Positions 33,178-44,533 of a stretch of 64,000 bases of DNA are shown here, one piece after another. A program made the position numbers and the translations under genes. Below the pieces are notes generated by a model. It did no database searches, was not told the origin of the DNA, and worked only from the letters and a program-made list of their open reading frames with translations. Source of the DNA: Alternaria dauci. Taxonomy: Eukaryota > Ascomycota > Dothideomycetes > Pleosporales > Pleosporaceae. The DNA is taken from positions 3,782,001 through 3,846,000 of the forward strand of contig NC_091272.1 in NCBI RefSeq assembly GCF_042100115.1, given 5' to 3'. How positions within the stretch are numbered: position 1 is the first letter of the stretch; every line of letters starts with the position of its first letter.

Positions 33178-34210
33178 ATGTCCAGACCTGCAGGGTGAGT
33201 CTACGCGCACGCGTTTTCTGCCCATGAGTGCCCGCCGCCCCCACACCACGGCGCACTAGAAAACCGTCTTCCGCATACACAGCAGCCCTATTACAGAACC
33301 TGGTGAGCTGACGTGAATGCTGCAGCCGCACCGACTGGGCGGAAGAAGACGACGAGGAGTCCCTCACCTCCCTCCCACCCAACCAAGTCATCAAGAACAA
33401 GGACGGAACCGAGACCGTCATCTCCTACCGCATCGGCGAAGACGGCAAGAAATACAAGACCACCCGGCGCATCAAGAAGACGGTCGTCAAGCAGATTGTG
33501 AACCCCCGCGTGGCCGAGCGAAAGCAATGGGCAAAGTTTGGAGCAGAGAAGGGCAAGCCCCCGGGCCCGCAAACCGATACCGTCTCGGTCGCTGAGAACA
33601 TCGCCTTCCGACCAGTATCCAACTGGAAAGCCAGCAACGAGGACAAGGGCGACGAGGCGAAGAAGAAGGCCGAGCTCAAGAACGCAAAGATCAAGTGTCG
33701 TATTTGCCAGGGCGACCATTTCACCACAAAATGTCCTTTCAAGGACACCATGGCGCCCGAGGGCGACGTCGCGCCCGCAGACATGCCCGATGACGCACCC
33801 GGCGTCGGAGCAGGAGGAAGCCTGGGTACCGGCTCTGGAGGCTACGTTCCTCCGCATCTGCGTGGACGTGCCGGTGCTGGTGAGAAGATGGGCGGCAAGT
33901 TCGACCGGGACGACAGCGCAACCCTCCGTGTCACCAACGTGTCCGAGTTCGCTGAGGAGCAGGATCTACGCGACATGTTCTCCAGATATGGACATGTCAC
34001 GAGGGTGTTCCTGGCCAAGGACAGGGAAACTGGCCGTGCAAAGGGCTTTGCCTTTGTCAGTTACGCCGACAGATCGGATGCTGCCAAGGCGTGTGAGAAG
34101 ATGGATGGATGTAAGTTTCAGAACGAGTTTGTGATATCGAACGATGCTAACAGATTTCAGTCGGTTTCGGTCATCTTATCTTGCGTGTTGAGTTCGCTAA
34201 GAAGGCTTAA
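33178..34210 (+). CDS. TIF35: Translation initiation factor eIF3 subunit G
   Basis: Three exons: 33178-33194 (17 nt), 33326-34110 and 34161-34210, giving 283 residues. The eIF3g N-terminus reads [37 protein letters not shown] and [20 protein letters not shown] zinc-knuckle-like segment [15 protein letters not shown] follows, then [10 protein letters not shown]. The C-terminal RRM has RNP2 LRVTNV and RNP1 KGFAFVSY and finishes after the last intron with [16 protein letters not shown]. The protein is a subunit of the eIF3 complex and acts in scanning and reinitiation on cytosolic ribosomes. Leaving the last intron unspliced would replace this end with an unrelated tail, so splicing is well supported. 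The first intron (131 nt) comes after only 17 coding bases. Confidence 0.95.
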
Positions 34211-34548
34211 GCTTGAGGGATTTGTGATGGCTCAATGACGTTGCAATTTGGCGTTCGGGGCGGTTTAACGGGCTACGACATCTGTGACATGGACTTCCAT
34301 GCTTGACGATAGCTATCGTTAGTGACTTCAGACGAGGCTGCTTCTCATGAATACCAATGATAAAGTGCTCGGTTTGAACGCATCACTTGACGCCCAGGAT
34401 CAATGCACAGCTTCATGAGGCTGGAGGAACGTTGTGAAAGCGGGGTGCTTGCAGCTTTAATTGCATCGTAGGCGGCGTTTCACAGCCAGCGTTCGCCATC
34501 ACCCGTACTCCCATGATCGTAACTTGGTGGATATCTTTGTAGAGCGCT
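34211..34548. other. Convergent 3' flank, eIF3g and URA5
   Basis: 338 bp between the two stops; no other signal was recognised. Confidence 0.4.
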
Positions 34549-35250
34549 CTAATCGCTCGCCTTGTACTTCTCACGGTACTCGTCTAGCCTCTTGAGGTCC
34601 TCTTCTCCACCGAGACTCCTCAGATACTGAACAACATCATCCAGAGTCAAGATGGCCAGGACGGGAATGCCATATCGCTTCCTGACCTCACCAATCGCAC
34701 TTGGTCCTGGCTTTCCATCGTCGTCATTGGGGGTAGGCGTCTTCTCTTGCCTGTCAAAAGCAACGATGATGCCGACCAGCTCTCCACCCTCCCTCTTGAT
34801 GATGTCGATAGCCTCCCTAATTGCAGTGCCAGCGGTGATGACATCATCAACGATGACAATCTTCTTCCCCTTCAGACTTGCACCAACAATGTTTCCGCCT
34901 TCACCGTGGTCCTTTGCTTCCTTGCGGTTGAAGCTGTAGCTCTTCTGTCCGTACTTGGCGAGATCCAGGTCTGCAAGCTTGTCGACTGATGCTGCAGCAA
35001 GCGGGATGCCCTTGTATGCTGGTCCGAACAGAATGTCCCACTGGAACGAAGGGTCTGACTCGCCATGTGCCTTGAGAGTGTGGGCATACGCTGAGGAGAT
35101 GGAGCGTAGCAAGTCGGCTCTGTGGAACAGTCCCGCATTGAAGAAGTAGGGTGATATGCGCTTGGACTTGAGTGTGAAGGTGCCAAACTTGAGGGCACCG
35201 GCCGACACGCAGTCCTTGAGGAAGTTTTGCTTGAATTCTGGTAGCGACAT
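34549..35250 (-). CDS. URA5: Orotate phosphoribosyltransferase (pyrimidine synthesis)
   Basis: A single exon. Starting at the ATG at 35250 ([20 protein letters not shown]) it gives 233 residues, the normal size; an in-frame ATG at 35313 would add 21 residues that look like leader ([14 protein letters not shown]). The enzyme joins orotate to PRPP to form OMP. Hallmarks are [31 protein letters not shown], the [16 protein letters not shown] flexible catalytic loop (with the Lys-x-x-x-His arrangement [10 protein letters not shown]) and the PRPP-binding loop [18 protein letters not shown]. No intron, signal peptide or membrane segment; cytosolic. It is divergent from TIM23, starts 344 bp apart. 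This locus is a classic counter-selectable marker in fungi. Confidence 0.95.
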   Translation of the reverse strand: MSLPEFKQNFLKDCVSAGALKFGTFTLKSKRISPYFFNAGLFHRADLLRSISSAYAHTLKAHGESDPSFQWDILFGPAYKGIPLAAASVDKLADLDLAKYGQKSYSFNRKEAKDHGEGGNIVGASLKGKKIVIVDDVITAGTAIREAIDIIKREGGELVGIIVAFDRQEKTPTPNDDDGKPGPSAIGEVRKRYGIPVLAILTLDDVVQYLRSLGGEEDLKRLDEYREKYKASD

Positions 35251-35593
35251 GGTTGGGTTTTCCGTTACCGTGGATGCTTTTGCGTTCGGAAGTGGGTGAG
35301 TGCATTCAGACATTTCTTTCCGAGCTCGGAAGCACGGACCCTTCTGGAAGCGTCGTCACTGATTTGATGGGTTGCTCAGAACTTTCAACTTTGCGACTTA
35401 TCACCGCAAACGCCCCAGCACACGCCCCTCTTGCTTGCGCACCCCACGACCTGCGTCACCTACTTGTTTGTTTTTAGCTCGGCCTGTCTGGTTTTAGGTT
35501 TTCGGGCGTCTGGGGGAATACCACTTCGGCTGTGGACAGTCAGGCGCAACTCTTGGTTATTTCTTTCCCTCATCACCACCTCGTCCCCTCAAC
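35251..35593. promoter_or_regulatory. Divergent promoter, URA5 and TIM23
   Basis: 343 bp between start codons. The TIM23 side ends in a pyrimidine-rich tract (TTTCTTTCCCTCATCACCACC) just before the ATG. An open frame from 35431 runs toward TIM23 but crosses its first intron in the wrong context and is not coding. Confidence 0.45.
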
Positions 35594-36385
35594 ATGGGCA
35601 TGTATGTCTTGGTCCCAATCCATGCACCCAAACACACAGCCATGCTAATTGGCACTCTAGCTGGGACTCTCTCACCGGACGCAAGTCCAAGGACACGGCA
35701 TCCGCCTCGCCCCAAAATTCCGACTTTGTCAAAGAAGACACTTTCCAGCCCACACCCTTCGACCCCAGCACGGCCATCCAAAACCCTTCAGAATTCCTTC
35801 TCGACCCCTCGCAACTACACCCTCTCGCCGGCCTCAACCAAGACACACTCGACTACCTATCGCTAGAAGATTCCGTCCTATCCGATCTGCCTGGCGCACA
35901 ATCCGCCCTGCCTTCTCGTGGTTGGTCAGACGACTTATGTTACGGCACGGGTGTATCATACCTCACCGCGCTGACGATTGGAGGAGCATGGGGACTTGCT
36001 GAAGGACTGCAAAAGAATCCGCCTAGCATGCCACCACGGTTGCGAATCAACGGTGTGCTCAATGCGATAACACGACGAGGACCTTTCCTGGGAAACAGCG
36101 CAGGTGTGATTGCTATGGTGTACAACGGCCTGAACAGCACCATTGGGTACTACCGGGGCAAGCACGACACGAGCAACAGCGTGGTGGCGGGCGCGTTGAG
36201 CGGCGCGCTGTTCAAGAGCACCAGAGGGACGAGGCAGATGGCCATCAGCTCGGGAATCTGCGCGAGTGTAGCGGGAGGATGGGCGGTAAGTCTACTGAAC
36301 TTCACGTTTTGCGAGCAACTACTAACACCGCACCCAGATAACACGAAAAGTATTCTTCGAGCCCGACCCAAAAGCAGTTGATTAG
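35594..36385 (+). CDS. TIM23: Mitochondrial inner-membrane translocase subunit TIM23
   Basis: Three exons: 35594-35601 (8 nt, ATGGGCAT), 35661-36285 and 36338-36385, giving 226 residues. It begins MGIWDSLTGRKSKD. An intermembrane-space part (about residues 10-100) contains LSLEDSVLSDLPGA. The Tim17/22/23 channel domain follows: LCYGTGVSYLTALTIGGAWG, RINGVLNAITRRGPFLGNSA, IGYYRGKHDTSNSVVAGALS and GALFKSTRGTRQMAIS. Four membrane segments fit. Tim23 forms the import channel for presequence proteins. The last exon (ITRKVFFEPDPKAVD) was recovered by splicing: without it the frame ends in an intron. The 8-nt first exon is supported by a good GTATGT donor and a GCTAAT branch site. It is divergent from URA5. 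Confidence 0.94.
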
Positions 36386-36883
36386 ACTCGTAAACAAAAC
36401 AAAAAGCGATTACCCCAAACAAAGAAACCTCCAATAAATTGCTGCCTCGTCGAGCCTTACTCCGAAAATTGGCATGCGGCCATCTTTTCTCAGCTTCTGC
36501 TACATTCAACGTTTGTCCAGCATTTACACGAGTGCGATCTTGGCGCATCTTCCTCTACCTCCTCCTCCTCCTCATCACCACTCTGCGGGCGCTGCCCAAC
36601 TTGTACAATAAGGCTGGCGTTCATCATATGGAAGAAAGACACGGTTTGCTACGGAGGCTCTAGAAACGGGTTCATGGTGTCGGGCTGTTCAGTTTCTTTC
36701 ACTCTAGGGAGGACTGGGACGGCTAGGCTATGTGCTGTGTATGTTGTGTGTATGTATGTATGTAAGTATGTAAAGACGAAGTGATGGAATGGAATGGAAT
36801 GGAGATTAAGTAATGATATATTTGATCAAACGTCAGGGACGAGATGTAAATACAGGGTACTTGAGCGCTGCGACACTGGGAAT
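36386..36883. other. Convergent intergenic region with short repeats
   Basis: About 500 bp between TIM23 (+) and the LPxEIR-motif gene (-). It holds a short TATG microsatellite and a GGAAT triplet (separate entry); otherwise only 3' flanks. Confidence 0.45.
36749..36802. repeat. Short TATG and GGAAT tandem repeats
   Basis: TATG-like units run at 36749-36773, followed by three GGAAT units (36785-36802). Both are short; they may vary between strains. Confidence 0.75.
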
Positions 36884-38308
36884 CTAATCATCAGTGTCAT
36901 CACTCGGCATGTACGTGTCTCCGACAGAGGAGGCGTAGGTTGCCATCGACTTCGGAGGCACTGGAGGCATGCGGCGGACAGACCGAGGTAGTGGTGGGTC
37001 TATCTTACTCTTCGGCCAAAGCGAAATGCTGATTTCATCTCTGGACCCCAGATCCCGGCGCAGCCTACTCAAATCTGGTAGGGAGATGCCGTATTCGCTT
37101 TCGACGTCTTCTTCACTATCATCTTCTTGTGCTTTCTCGTCATACTCTTGTTCTTCTTCGTCATTTTCGTCACTTCTGTCTTCTTCACTCTCGCTCCCGC
37201 TATACTCAAATCCAGGGCCGAAACCGTACACATCTCCAGAATTTTCACTGCTGTTGTCGTCGTCTTCCGCAGTTACGGTCCGTCCACGATCGTAACCTGG
37301 CTCTTCCTCGTGCCGATAATGGCGGTCACGATCCCGGATATCAGAGCACTACATGAAGGTAAATACGTCAGTCGAGGCAGCGTATAGCACGCAAGGCGAA
37401 TGAAAACCTACCGAGTCGAAGAGTTTGATTGCGTCCTCCTTCCAATTGGAACCAGGGTTCTTGATTGCTTCATTGAGCTCTATTTCATCCATGTCTGCAG
37501 AACACTGTGTATTTCCTTGCCAGTATGAATATTCATAATAGATGCGCACGTGACAGCCTTTTCCACCAAACCGTGTATCTTGAAGAGGGTATTTAATACA
37601 GCCGGGTAGCAAATCGAACCACATTTCCGTAATCTCGCGAGCTACCTGTAAAGATGGGGGAGCGAAGTCAGTGTACATCTCACATGTATTCCGTACAGTG
37701 AAGACCTACGTCGGGTCCCATATACGAAGGTTTGATAAAATGGGGTCCTCGGTGATCAGAACATTCGTCGAGGGTACCAATAACACAACCATGACTCCAA
37801 CAGTCGTCGGCGATCATTGGCTCCATTCTGGGCCACGCATCTTACATTGTACGTTGGTCCCAAATGTGACGATACACCATATTTCGAATCTCGCGTGGTA
37901 GGCCTCCAGGTTGGAGTAGTTTTTTGGCGAAGCCAAAATTCCAGCATCGAGAGTAGAGTTCGGAAATGGATCACGCCCCCCTCGAGAAAATCAGACTGAG
38001 TTGAGATTCATGCGATGCATGCAACAATGTACATACGTCCTTCTTACTTCACGTTGCTCAGCGCAAGCTTTTCGTATATTTTTCTTCATTTCCTCGAATC
38101 GCTTGAGCATATTCTCGAGCCTGTAGGAGTCGTATCAGCAACGATCTATCATTTGATGAGCCTCCTTTGCCTCATACGTGTGCTTGTAGCTTGATACTAT
38201 CAGCATTCAACTTTCGAATAACATGGACGCCACCTACTCCAAGAACTGCGTATACGCTGCGTGAACATTCTCAGGTTTGGAACGCTTCGGGACATCCTGG
38301 AATGACAT
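36884..38308 (-). CDS. Hypothetical protein with LPxEIR motif (F-box/2EXR-like), multi-exon
   Basis: The first exon starts at 38308 (MSFQDVPKRSKPENVHAAYT) with a GTAGGT donor at 38237. A later coiled-coil-like exon reads RLENMLKRFEEMKKNIRKAC. A further exon carries LPREIRNMVYRHIWDQRTM, the motif that starts F-box-like and 2EXR domains in fungal proteins. The next exons read HGCVIGTLDECSDHRGPHF, then (37645 to about 37412) VAREITEMWFDLLPGCIKYP and HVRIYYEYSYWQGNTQCS, then an acidic tail (DENDEEEQEYDEKAQEDD) ending in YMPSDDTDD. The intron at 37646-37709 is 64 nt and nearly repeats an intron of the MFS gene at 59077-60539 (see findings). The middle exon borders are uncertain: at least one join needs an unusual acceptor. 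No function is claimed. Confidence 0.6.
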
Positions 38309-39239
38309 GATCGATTGAGGTTGCAAGTTGCACGCAAAGAGGGTATATTTGTGGTGTTCAAACTGTACTGCTCAGAAGATGCGGAGAAAAGCGTTCTGTT
38401 CCAGGGTTCGCACTGAATTTCGCCGAGGGACTTCCCGTGCAGAACATCCCCACTCCTAAGCGTGCTTGCGGATCGATCGGTTTTATGGTCGATCGAGCCA
38501 GCAACAAGCAGATTTCGATGTCGAGGTTCTGGCTCAAGAGGCAGGACGTTGGTAACGATATAGGTATCTTGGTGTATCGCACTGCGGCCTGCGGCACGGA
38601 GGAAGCACCCTGTCCAAGGGAGAAACTGAACACTTGTCTGCAGGCACAAACGGATAGTGTAGGTACTTGCAACGCGGTTGAGTTTAGCTGGCCTTCTCGT
38701 TATAAGCTAATGTAAACTTAATAGAGGACATATTAACCCTGTACCTGTTTAGGGTTTCCCGTGCAAGCCGTCACAAAGTGCCCAGCCAACACGCACGAGC
38801 GCGTCCCTAGCGCGCTCCGGAACAACTGGACACATGCGCGCCCCTCGATCAATCAAGGTACATGTTGCTTGTGCGCACCTTTGTATATTTCACCGACGCA
38901 CGCGATAGTGACTTCTGGCGCTACGGTTACCGGAAGTGATTCGACGTGTAGCTTCTGTTTGATCGGCATTCGGCCTTGCCTTGGCAGATGGGTCACTGCC
39001 GTTACATCCTTCACGAGAGGTGTCCTGAGCGTCGACTTCGCCATGGCGGTTTCATGAACGACATACTCTCTGGTAGCACTACCACAACTAACATCTTCTT
39101 CTTTACCATTACATGATACCCTGGTTTGAATACTTCGCACACTCACCTATTTGGCGGTGCTGTTTGCTTGTTTCTCGCGCCATCATTTCTCCCATTGTAT
39201 TCTCTATGAGCGAGAATAAGTCGCAGCATTCATCTCACA
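38309..39239. promoter_or_regulatory. Divergent intergenic region between the LPxEIR gene and GH47 mannosidase
   Basis: 930 bp between two start codons; open frames inside (for example 38437-38715 +, 38761-39057 +) have no protein-like composition. No RNA gene or repeat is seen. Confidence 0.45.
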
Positions 39240-41159
39240 ATGCGTAGGATTAAAGTGCCGCGCGGGACCCCATATCGCCGCCCCATGTCGAAGCAACACA
39301 AACGGTCCCTGTTGTATGCGCTTCTCTCGGCCGCCGCATTTGGCGGGTATTACTGGTTGTGCGCGCAGCCCATCGATGTCTTCGCCGTCCCGTTCAGAGA
39401 GCACGAAGCATACATGCACGACGGATCGAGTCTCGCCTTCCTCAAATCAGAGCAATCCTATGATTGGCGGGAAGCGCCCTTTGTGAGCAAGATCGCGTCC
39501 TACATACCCCTACCGACAACCGCTCCCCACAAACTCCCCCGAGTCCAGTCTGACGACTTTCCCGAGACGACTGCGCAAAGAAAACGGAGAGAAACACGCA
39601 GAGTCGCTGTGCGCGACGAATTCAAGCATAGCTGGGACAGCTACAGGGAGTTCGCGTGGGCACAAGATGAGCTCCGGCCAGTCACTGCGGAGGGTGAAGA
39701 GTCATTCGGCGGCTGGGGCGCCACCCTGGTCGACTCACTAGACACGCTCTGGATCATGGGCCTCAGAGACGAGTTCGATGAGGCTGTGGAGGCTGTCGCG
39801 GCCATTGACTTTGGTAAGACCAACCTTACCACTGTTAGCGTCTTCGAAACGACCATCAGATACCTGGGTGGACTGTTGAGTGCATACGACATGAGCGGCA
39901 AGCCCATCTTGCTTAAGAAAGCAATACAACTCGGAGAGATGCTGTATCGAGCGTTCGACACTACCAACAACACGCCTCTTGGCTGGCTGCATGTAGAGAA
40001 CACCAAGGTGATAGGGAGGGCAGCCTTTGCTGCCGAGAGCAACATCTGCTTTGCCTGTCTTGGGAGTTTGACCATGGAGTTCACGCGTCTTGCCCAGGTG
40101 ACGGCAGAGCCAAAGTACTATGATGCAGTCGCGAGGATTACCATCATGCTGGACCACGCGCAGGACAATACTAGGCTACCCGGCTTGTGGCCGACTATGG
40201 TGAACGCCGCGAAACCAGAATTCAATCAATCACGCTTCTTTTCCATCGGTGCGCTTGCTGACAGCACGTACGAATATTTTCCCAAGATGCATGCGTTGCT
40301 CGGCGGCGTAGAACCTGCCTACGAGAAAATGTACCGGGACTCGGCGGAGATGATGGACGCGTATATGCTTTTTCGGCCCATGGTGCCTGACAGCGCCCAC
40401 GGAGAAGACCTACTGTTGTGTGGGGATGTTTTTACACAAGGTGAAGATGCCAAGCTAGACCCAACTATGCAGCACCTGACATGCTTCATTGGCGGTATGT
40501 TTGGCTTAGCAGGTCGCCTCTTCTCTGATCCTGATCATGTGGATCTCGGCGCGAAGCTCACCAAGGGATGTATTTACGCCTATTCCGCCACACCCACAGG
40601 CATCATGCCCGAGACATTCGATATGGTCCCTTGCGATTCTCGCAAGTCCTGTCCCTGGAACCAAACCGCTTGGGAAGTGGGTGCCATGCATCATTACAGC
40701 AGCAAATACGTTCTTACTTTCGACGACGCAGTAGAAAAGTACAAAATTCCACCTGGCTTCACCAACATCCGTGACAAACGATACCTGCTCAGACCCGAAG
40801 CCATCGAGTCTGTCTTCATCATGTATCGCATCACTGGTGACCGTCAATATCTGGACGATGCGTGGGACATGTTTACTAGCGTCGTTGCCGCAACTCGAAC
40901 GCCCTACGCAAATGGACAAGTCAGAGATGTTACGTTTGTGGCGCCAAAAGCTCCAGGCCGAGGTTACAAGTCCGTCCCGGGTGTAGGTGATGTACCCTAC
41001 ACGCGCGAAGACAATATCGAAAATAAGATGGAGAGCTTCTGGACAGCGGAAACATTGAAGTACTTTTATCTCATCTTCAGCACGCCAGATATGATCAGCT
41101 TGGATGACTGGGTTTTCAATACTGAGGCGCATCCTTTCAGGCGGCCCAAATCGAGATAG
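39240..41159 (+). CDS. Class I alpha-1,2-mannosidase (GH47), type II membrane
   Basis: A single exon, 639 codons. A short basic tail (RRPMSKQHKRS) and one membrane helix (LLYALLSAAAFGGYYWL, about residues 24-40) make it a type II protein of the ER/Golgi. The GH47 domain fills residues about 115-630: FKHSWDSYREFAWAQDEL, GGWGATLVDSLDTLWIMGL, ETTIRYLGGLLSAYDMSG, GWLHVENTK, HLTCFIGGMFGLAGRLF, TGIMPETFDMVPC, RYLLRPEAIESVFIMYRITG, and the Ca2+-binding Thr region near the end (FNTEAHPFRRPKSR). It removes alpha-1,2-linked mannose from N-glycans. I cannot tell the ER from the Golgi subgroup by eye, and so leave the symbol empty. The ATG at 39240 precedes the membrane anchor directly. Confidence 0.93.
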   Translation: MRRIKVPRGTPYRRPMSKQHKRSLLYALLSAAAFGGYYWLCAQPIDVFAVPFREHEAYMHDGSSLAFLKSEQSYDWREAPFVSKIASYIPLPTTAPHKLPRVQSDDFPETTAQRKRRETRRVAVRDEFKHSWDSYREFAWAQDELRPVTAEGEESFGGWGATLVDSLDTLWIMGLRDEFDEAVEAVAAIDFGKTNLTTVSVFETTIRYLGGLLSAYDMSGKPILLKKAIQLGEMLYRAFDTTNNTPLGWLHVENTKVIGRAAFAAESNICFACLGSLTMEFTRLAQVTAEPKYYDAVARITIMLDHAQDNTRLPGLWPTMVNAAKPEFNQSRFFSIGALADSTYEYFPKMHALLGGVEPAYEKMYRDSAEMMDAYMLFRPMVPDSAHGEDLLLCGDVFTQGEDAKLDPTMQHLTCFIGGMFGLAGRLFSDPDHVDLGAKLTKGCIYAYSATPTGIMPETFDMVPCDSRKSCPWNQTAWEVGAMHHYSSKYVLTFDDAVEKYKIPPGFTNIRDKRYLLRPEAIESVFIMYRITGDRQYLDDAWDMFTSVVAATRTPYANGQVRDVTFVAPKAPGRGYKSVPGVGDVPYTREDNIENKMESFWTAETLKYFYLIFSTPDMISLDDWVFNTEAHPFRRPKSR

Positions 41160-41488
41160 GAACAGACCAAGGATGACGTTGAAGCTATCAAGCGAGGAAA
41201 AGGAACGAAATGATCAAGGTCACATTACTATTGGTATTGTCATCTTATATGATACCCGGTACAAACGAAGAAACACGCCACCATCGCTATTGCTTTTTGG
41301 ATAGCATAGCCGGAACATGGCATTGATTGACGTTACCACGTAAGCTTAGACGGTCTTTTATGAGATTTTCGTACTGCTGTGTGGAACAAGTAGCCATGTT
41401 TCTCCCTTTTTCGTCTCATTTTGCACTGTTCATTCTGTTCGATCTTTCGGCCGACTCTTCTGGTCAAGATAACGCAAGCGGGACGAGC
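41160..41488. other. Convergent 3' flank
   Basis: 329 bp between the stops of the GH47 gene and the next minus-strand gene; nothing else seen. Confidence 0.4.
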
Positions 41489-42565
41489 TTATTCATCTGA
41501 CATATAGCCACCGGCAATCGACATCATCATACGCTTACTGCGATGCGCATCCTCGCCTTGGTCTTCCTCACAGTCTGCCAATCTCTTGATCTGCTTGCCC
41601 TTTTCATCCGCAATGAAAGTCGTCACTACTGGCTTATCCTCCACAGCACTCCCTAGCATCGTCCCAACGGCTGTCTCAAAGACGACCTGAAACGACGCCG
41701 GCTTGACAAAACGCGAGTCCACAAGCCGATCCCACTCCTGCGCTATGCACTTGAACTTATAGTTGGTGCTCAACCGCGTATTGACGTGTATCTGTGCCCG
41801 AGAAACAGCCAGTAAGATCGGGTTCTGGTACGAAGACATCTGCGGATGATCCTTTAGCATGCCTTTTATGGCACTCCAAGCTTCGTGGTAGATGCGAGTC
41901 CGAGTATGCGTATACTTTCCCTCAACCCCAAGATGCCACTTGCTATCTCTCCAGACGGGCCAGTGGTCTCGCACTGCACCTGGCTTTCCATTGCGCAGGC
42001 GCTCGAGAAAACCGGACGCTGGGTCTGCATCGCGCTGCGTACGCACACCAACTGGAGGTAGGAGCCGGGTGGGAGTGTCCAGAGAAGAGCCGTGAACGAG
42101 TGTGAGCCCGGAGTCGCTCCATGCTCGGTCGAACGCCGGTTTTACGATTTGGTCGTGCCAGATCTTGAGGAATTGCTCGTCAAGGCAAGGGACCTTGGAA
42201 GCGTGTGGGAAGATGACGAAGAGATGGGGATTTATGCCCATCTCTCCTGACATGTTGTCTCCTTCTGGCGTGGGTGCGTATGTGGTTCCAAAAAGCAGCG
42301 CACGCTCAATGTCTTTTTGCGTTACCTTGTGGCCATGTGAAGCCAGATGTTGGGCGATGCGATACGCATCAGCCTCGCCGATCGGATTGACGGATTGGCG
42401 ATTCAGTTTACTTGGAATCCAGGGGGTTTGCTCCCATGTCAAACGCTTTGCAAATGCGAGTGACATCGGGAGGCAAAAAGAGAGCTCGCTGTGACACTGT
42501 TCTGCTTTAGCGATGACGGCGAGGGTGGCTAGCCCGTTGATATCGCGCTCGTGAGTGATGGACAT
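41489..42565 (-). CDS. Hypothetical conserved-looking protein, single exon
   Basis: 358 codons without intron. It is soluble, with no signal peptide and no clear membrane segment. It has well-mixed globular composition (SLAFAKRLTWEQTPWIPSKL, GEMGINPHLFVIFPHASKVP, YHEAWSAIKGMLKDHPQMSS) and a polar, charged C-terminus (DCEEDQGEDAHRSKRMMM). Composition and codon use fit a true gene. I do not recognise a domain. It starts 1.97 kb from the divergent OPT transporter gene. Confidence 0.75.
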   Translation of the reverse strand: MSITHERDINGLATLAVIAKAEQCHSELSFCLPMSLAFAKRLTWEQTPWIPSKLNRQSVNPIGEADAYRIAQHLASHGHKVTQKDIERALLFGTTYAPTPEGDNMSGEMGINPHLFVIFPHASKVPCLDEQFLKIWHDQIVKPAFDRAWSDSGLTLVHGSSLDTPTRLLPPVGVRTQRDADPASGFLERLRNGKPGAVRDHWPVWRDSKWHLGVEGKYTHTRTRIYHEAWSAIKGMLKDHPQMSSYQNPILLAVSRAQIHVNTRLSTNYKFKCIAQEWDRLVDSRFVKPASFQVVFETAVGTMLGSAVEDKPVVTTFIADEKGKQIKRLADCEEDQGEDAHRSKRMMMSIAGGYMSDE

Positions 42566-44533
42566 GGTGATGTTGTGATAGGAACAAGGAAAAGAGGAGG
42601 CAGCGAGAAAGACTTGGAACTATATGTATGAAGGAGGGGTCGGAATTTGGTTGGACTGTATCAAGTGATAAGAATATTGACTGCGGGTGTCTCATGGGTA
42701 AAGACAGTGAAAGCTCGGGGAGAGATCGTTATTGATGACGCACGCATTGAAACATTGGGGGAAATGAATGAAGGCGTCGAGACTGTTTCGCCCAAGCATG
42801 GTAGTCGATATATTTGAGGAGGTTGTCCAAGATACTAAGCACACTTCAAGCACAACAACACTTGTAAATACCATATCTTGGGACAGGTCGAATTCTACGC
42901 GACGCAGAGTAACGGAATATTGACGTGGTGGGTGTGACCAAAGTGACAGATTCGCTGGTGAAGACGACGAATGCCTATAGTGACATTGCGGAAGTCGGAA
43001 CAATATGTTCTTGTTAGGTAGATATAGTATACAACATAGAATTCCGCGTATACAATAAGATATGAGTCTACACAGTAGACAGGCTCATGAGATGTCTTGG
43101 AGAGATGGAAAAAGGCTGATACTAGTAATGCGTTCCATTTACATATCCTCTAGCTCTCTTCGTGGCATTGCCACAAGTATGTGGAGTTGCCTTGAGTCTC
43201 GAGGAGGCCTGGTTTGGCAATGATCATTGGGTTGTGCTTTGTGGAACGGTTGGCGTGGTGCAGGTGGCATTACAAGTACTCGTCCGTTTCGCGCAGTAGT
43301 TTCGATGCACATAGCTGGATTCTCAACCTAGACCATACCCAGGTATGTCACCGTACCGCTAACTTGGTTTTCGTTCTGTCTCCCAGCCACAAAATGTTGG
43401 AAGCGAGCGCGTCTCACCCTGGATGAGTCATGGTGTGATGTGCCAAGCTGTCAGCATAACGTCAGCACAGGTTTTAGGACAGAGCATTAAGCCCACCTAC
43501 CCCCTTGCGCATGTACACTTTGTCTCTTATATACTCACTGGATGATCCTAACCTTTACGTCGACATTGTCAAAAGATTTGTGTTGTGCCGTTGAGGAAAC
43601 CCAGTAACAGGACCTCGGAAGACCGGGAGCCTATCTTTCCCAATCAAGGTGCTAATGCGGCTTTAGCCACGGTATTCGACGAAATGAGTTACGACTCCGC
43701 CGCCCGCGAGAACGCTGCTCACTTGCGTGCCTCAACTCACAAAGGGTTCATCGTGTTGCAGACAAGCTTGACCAAGACGGCGCCACCAACTTGGCAACGC
43801 TTATCGTCGCACGTTCGAGAATATCGGCATATACCCAGCGCCCCGATCGCACGAGATAACGAATTTCTCGTACCATTATCGCCGACGTATTTCCATAGAG
43901 TGCACTACGGTTCGACGACATCAAGTATGGCCGCGATTGGCTTGTCGCGCGGGCATAGGACGACAAATCCTCCGCCCGGGTGCATTCGAAATCGTGTCTG
44001 CGAATGATGCCATCTAGTCTGATCGAACCAACACTCGCTTTTCATGGAACACTATCATACCGTCTTTACAATTGGACCATAGATGATTCCTTTCGGAAAG
44101 GCGTTTCCGATACGGGACAGTACCATCCCTGTTCTACTCGTCGCCTCTCGCCCAAGACACGGCAGTAGACCTCAATCTCGACGTGCCGGGTGTTCTAGAT
44201 CCCGATTGATGGGAAAAGAGTAGATGATAAGGTTTATGGGTTGCACAATCAGTTTGAATTTTGCCCCACCAACACGGTGCCGCATGGCCTTTGGATGCTG
44301 TTTTGATTCCGGCCGCTTCCCGGCATGGCACACCTGCCTTTTTAAACTTAGGAACAGCATTCGTATGGCTTTTAGAACAGGGGCCTTATCTGACGTGCTA
44401 TTGCGCGCCACCCTACTGCGATCACACATGGTAGGACCACGATAACGCGTTTGCACTACGAACATCACATGTATATCTTAGAAGGGGCAACCTCGTTCTG
44501 AGGCAAGAATCAGACGACCTACCACGCGCAACT
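42566..44533. other. Divergent intergenic region, 2 kb
   Basis: Between the hypothetical gene (-) and the OPT transporter (+). The longest frame, 43585-44007 +, starts with TTG and has weak protein character. No tRNA, repeat or transposon end was seen. It is a large upstream region, as is common for regulated transporter genes. Confidence 0.45.

Noticed and set aside
43585..44007. 140-codon frame in the 2-kb gap before the OPT gene
   Set aside because: It starts with TTG, has weak composition, no splice partners and no domain.
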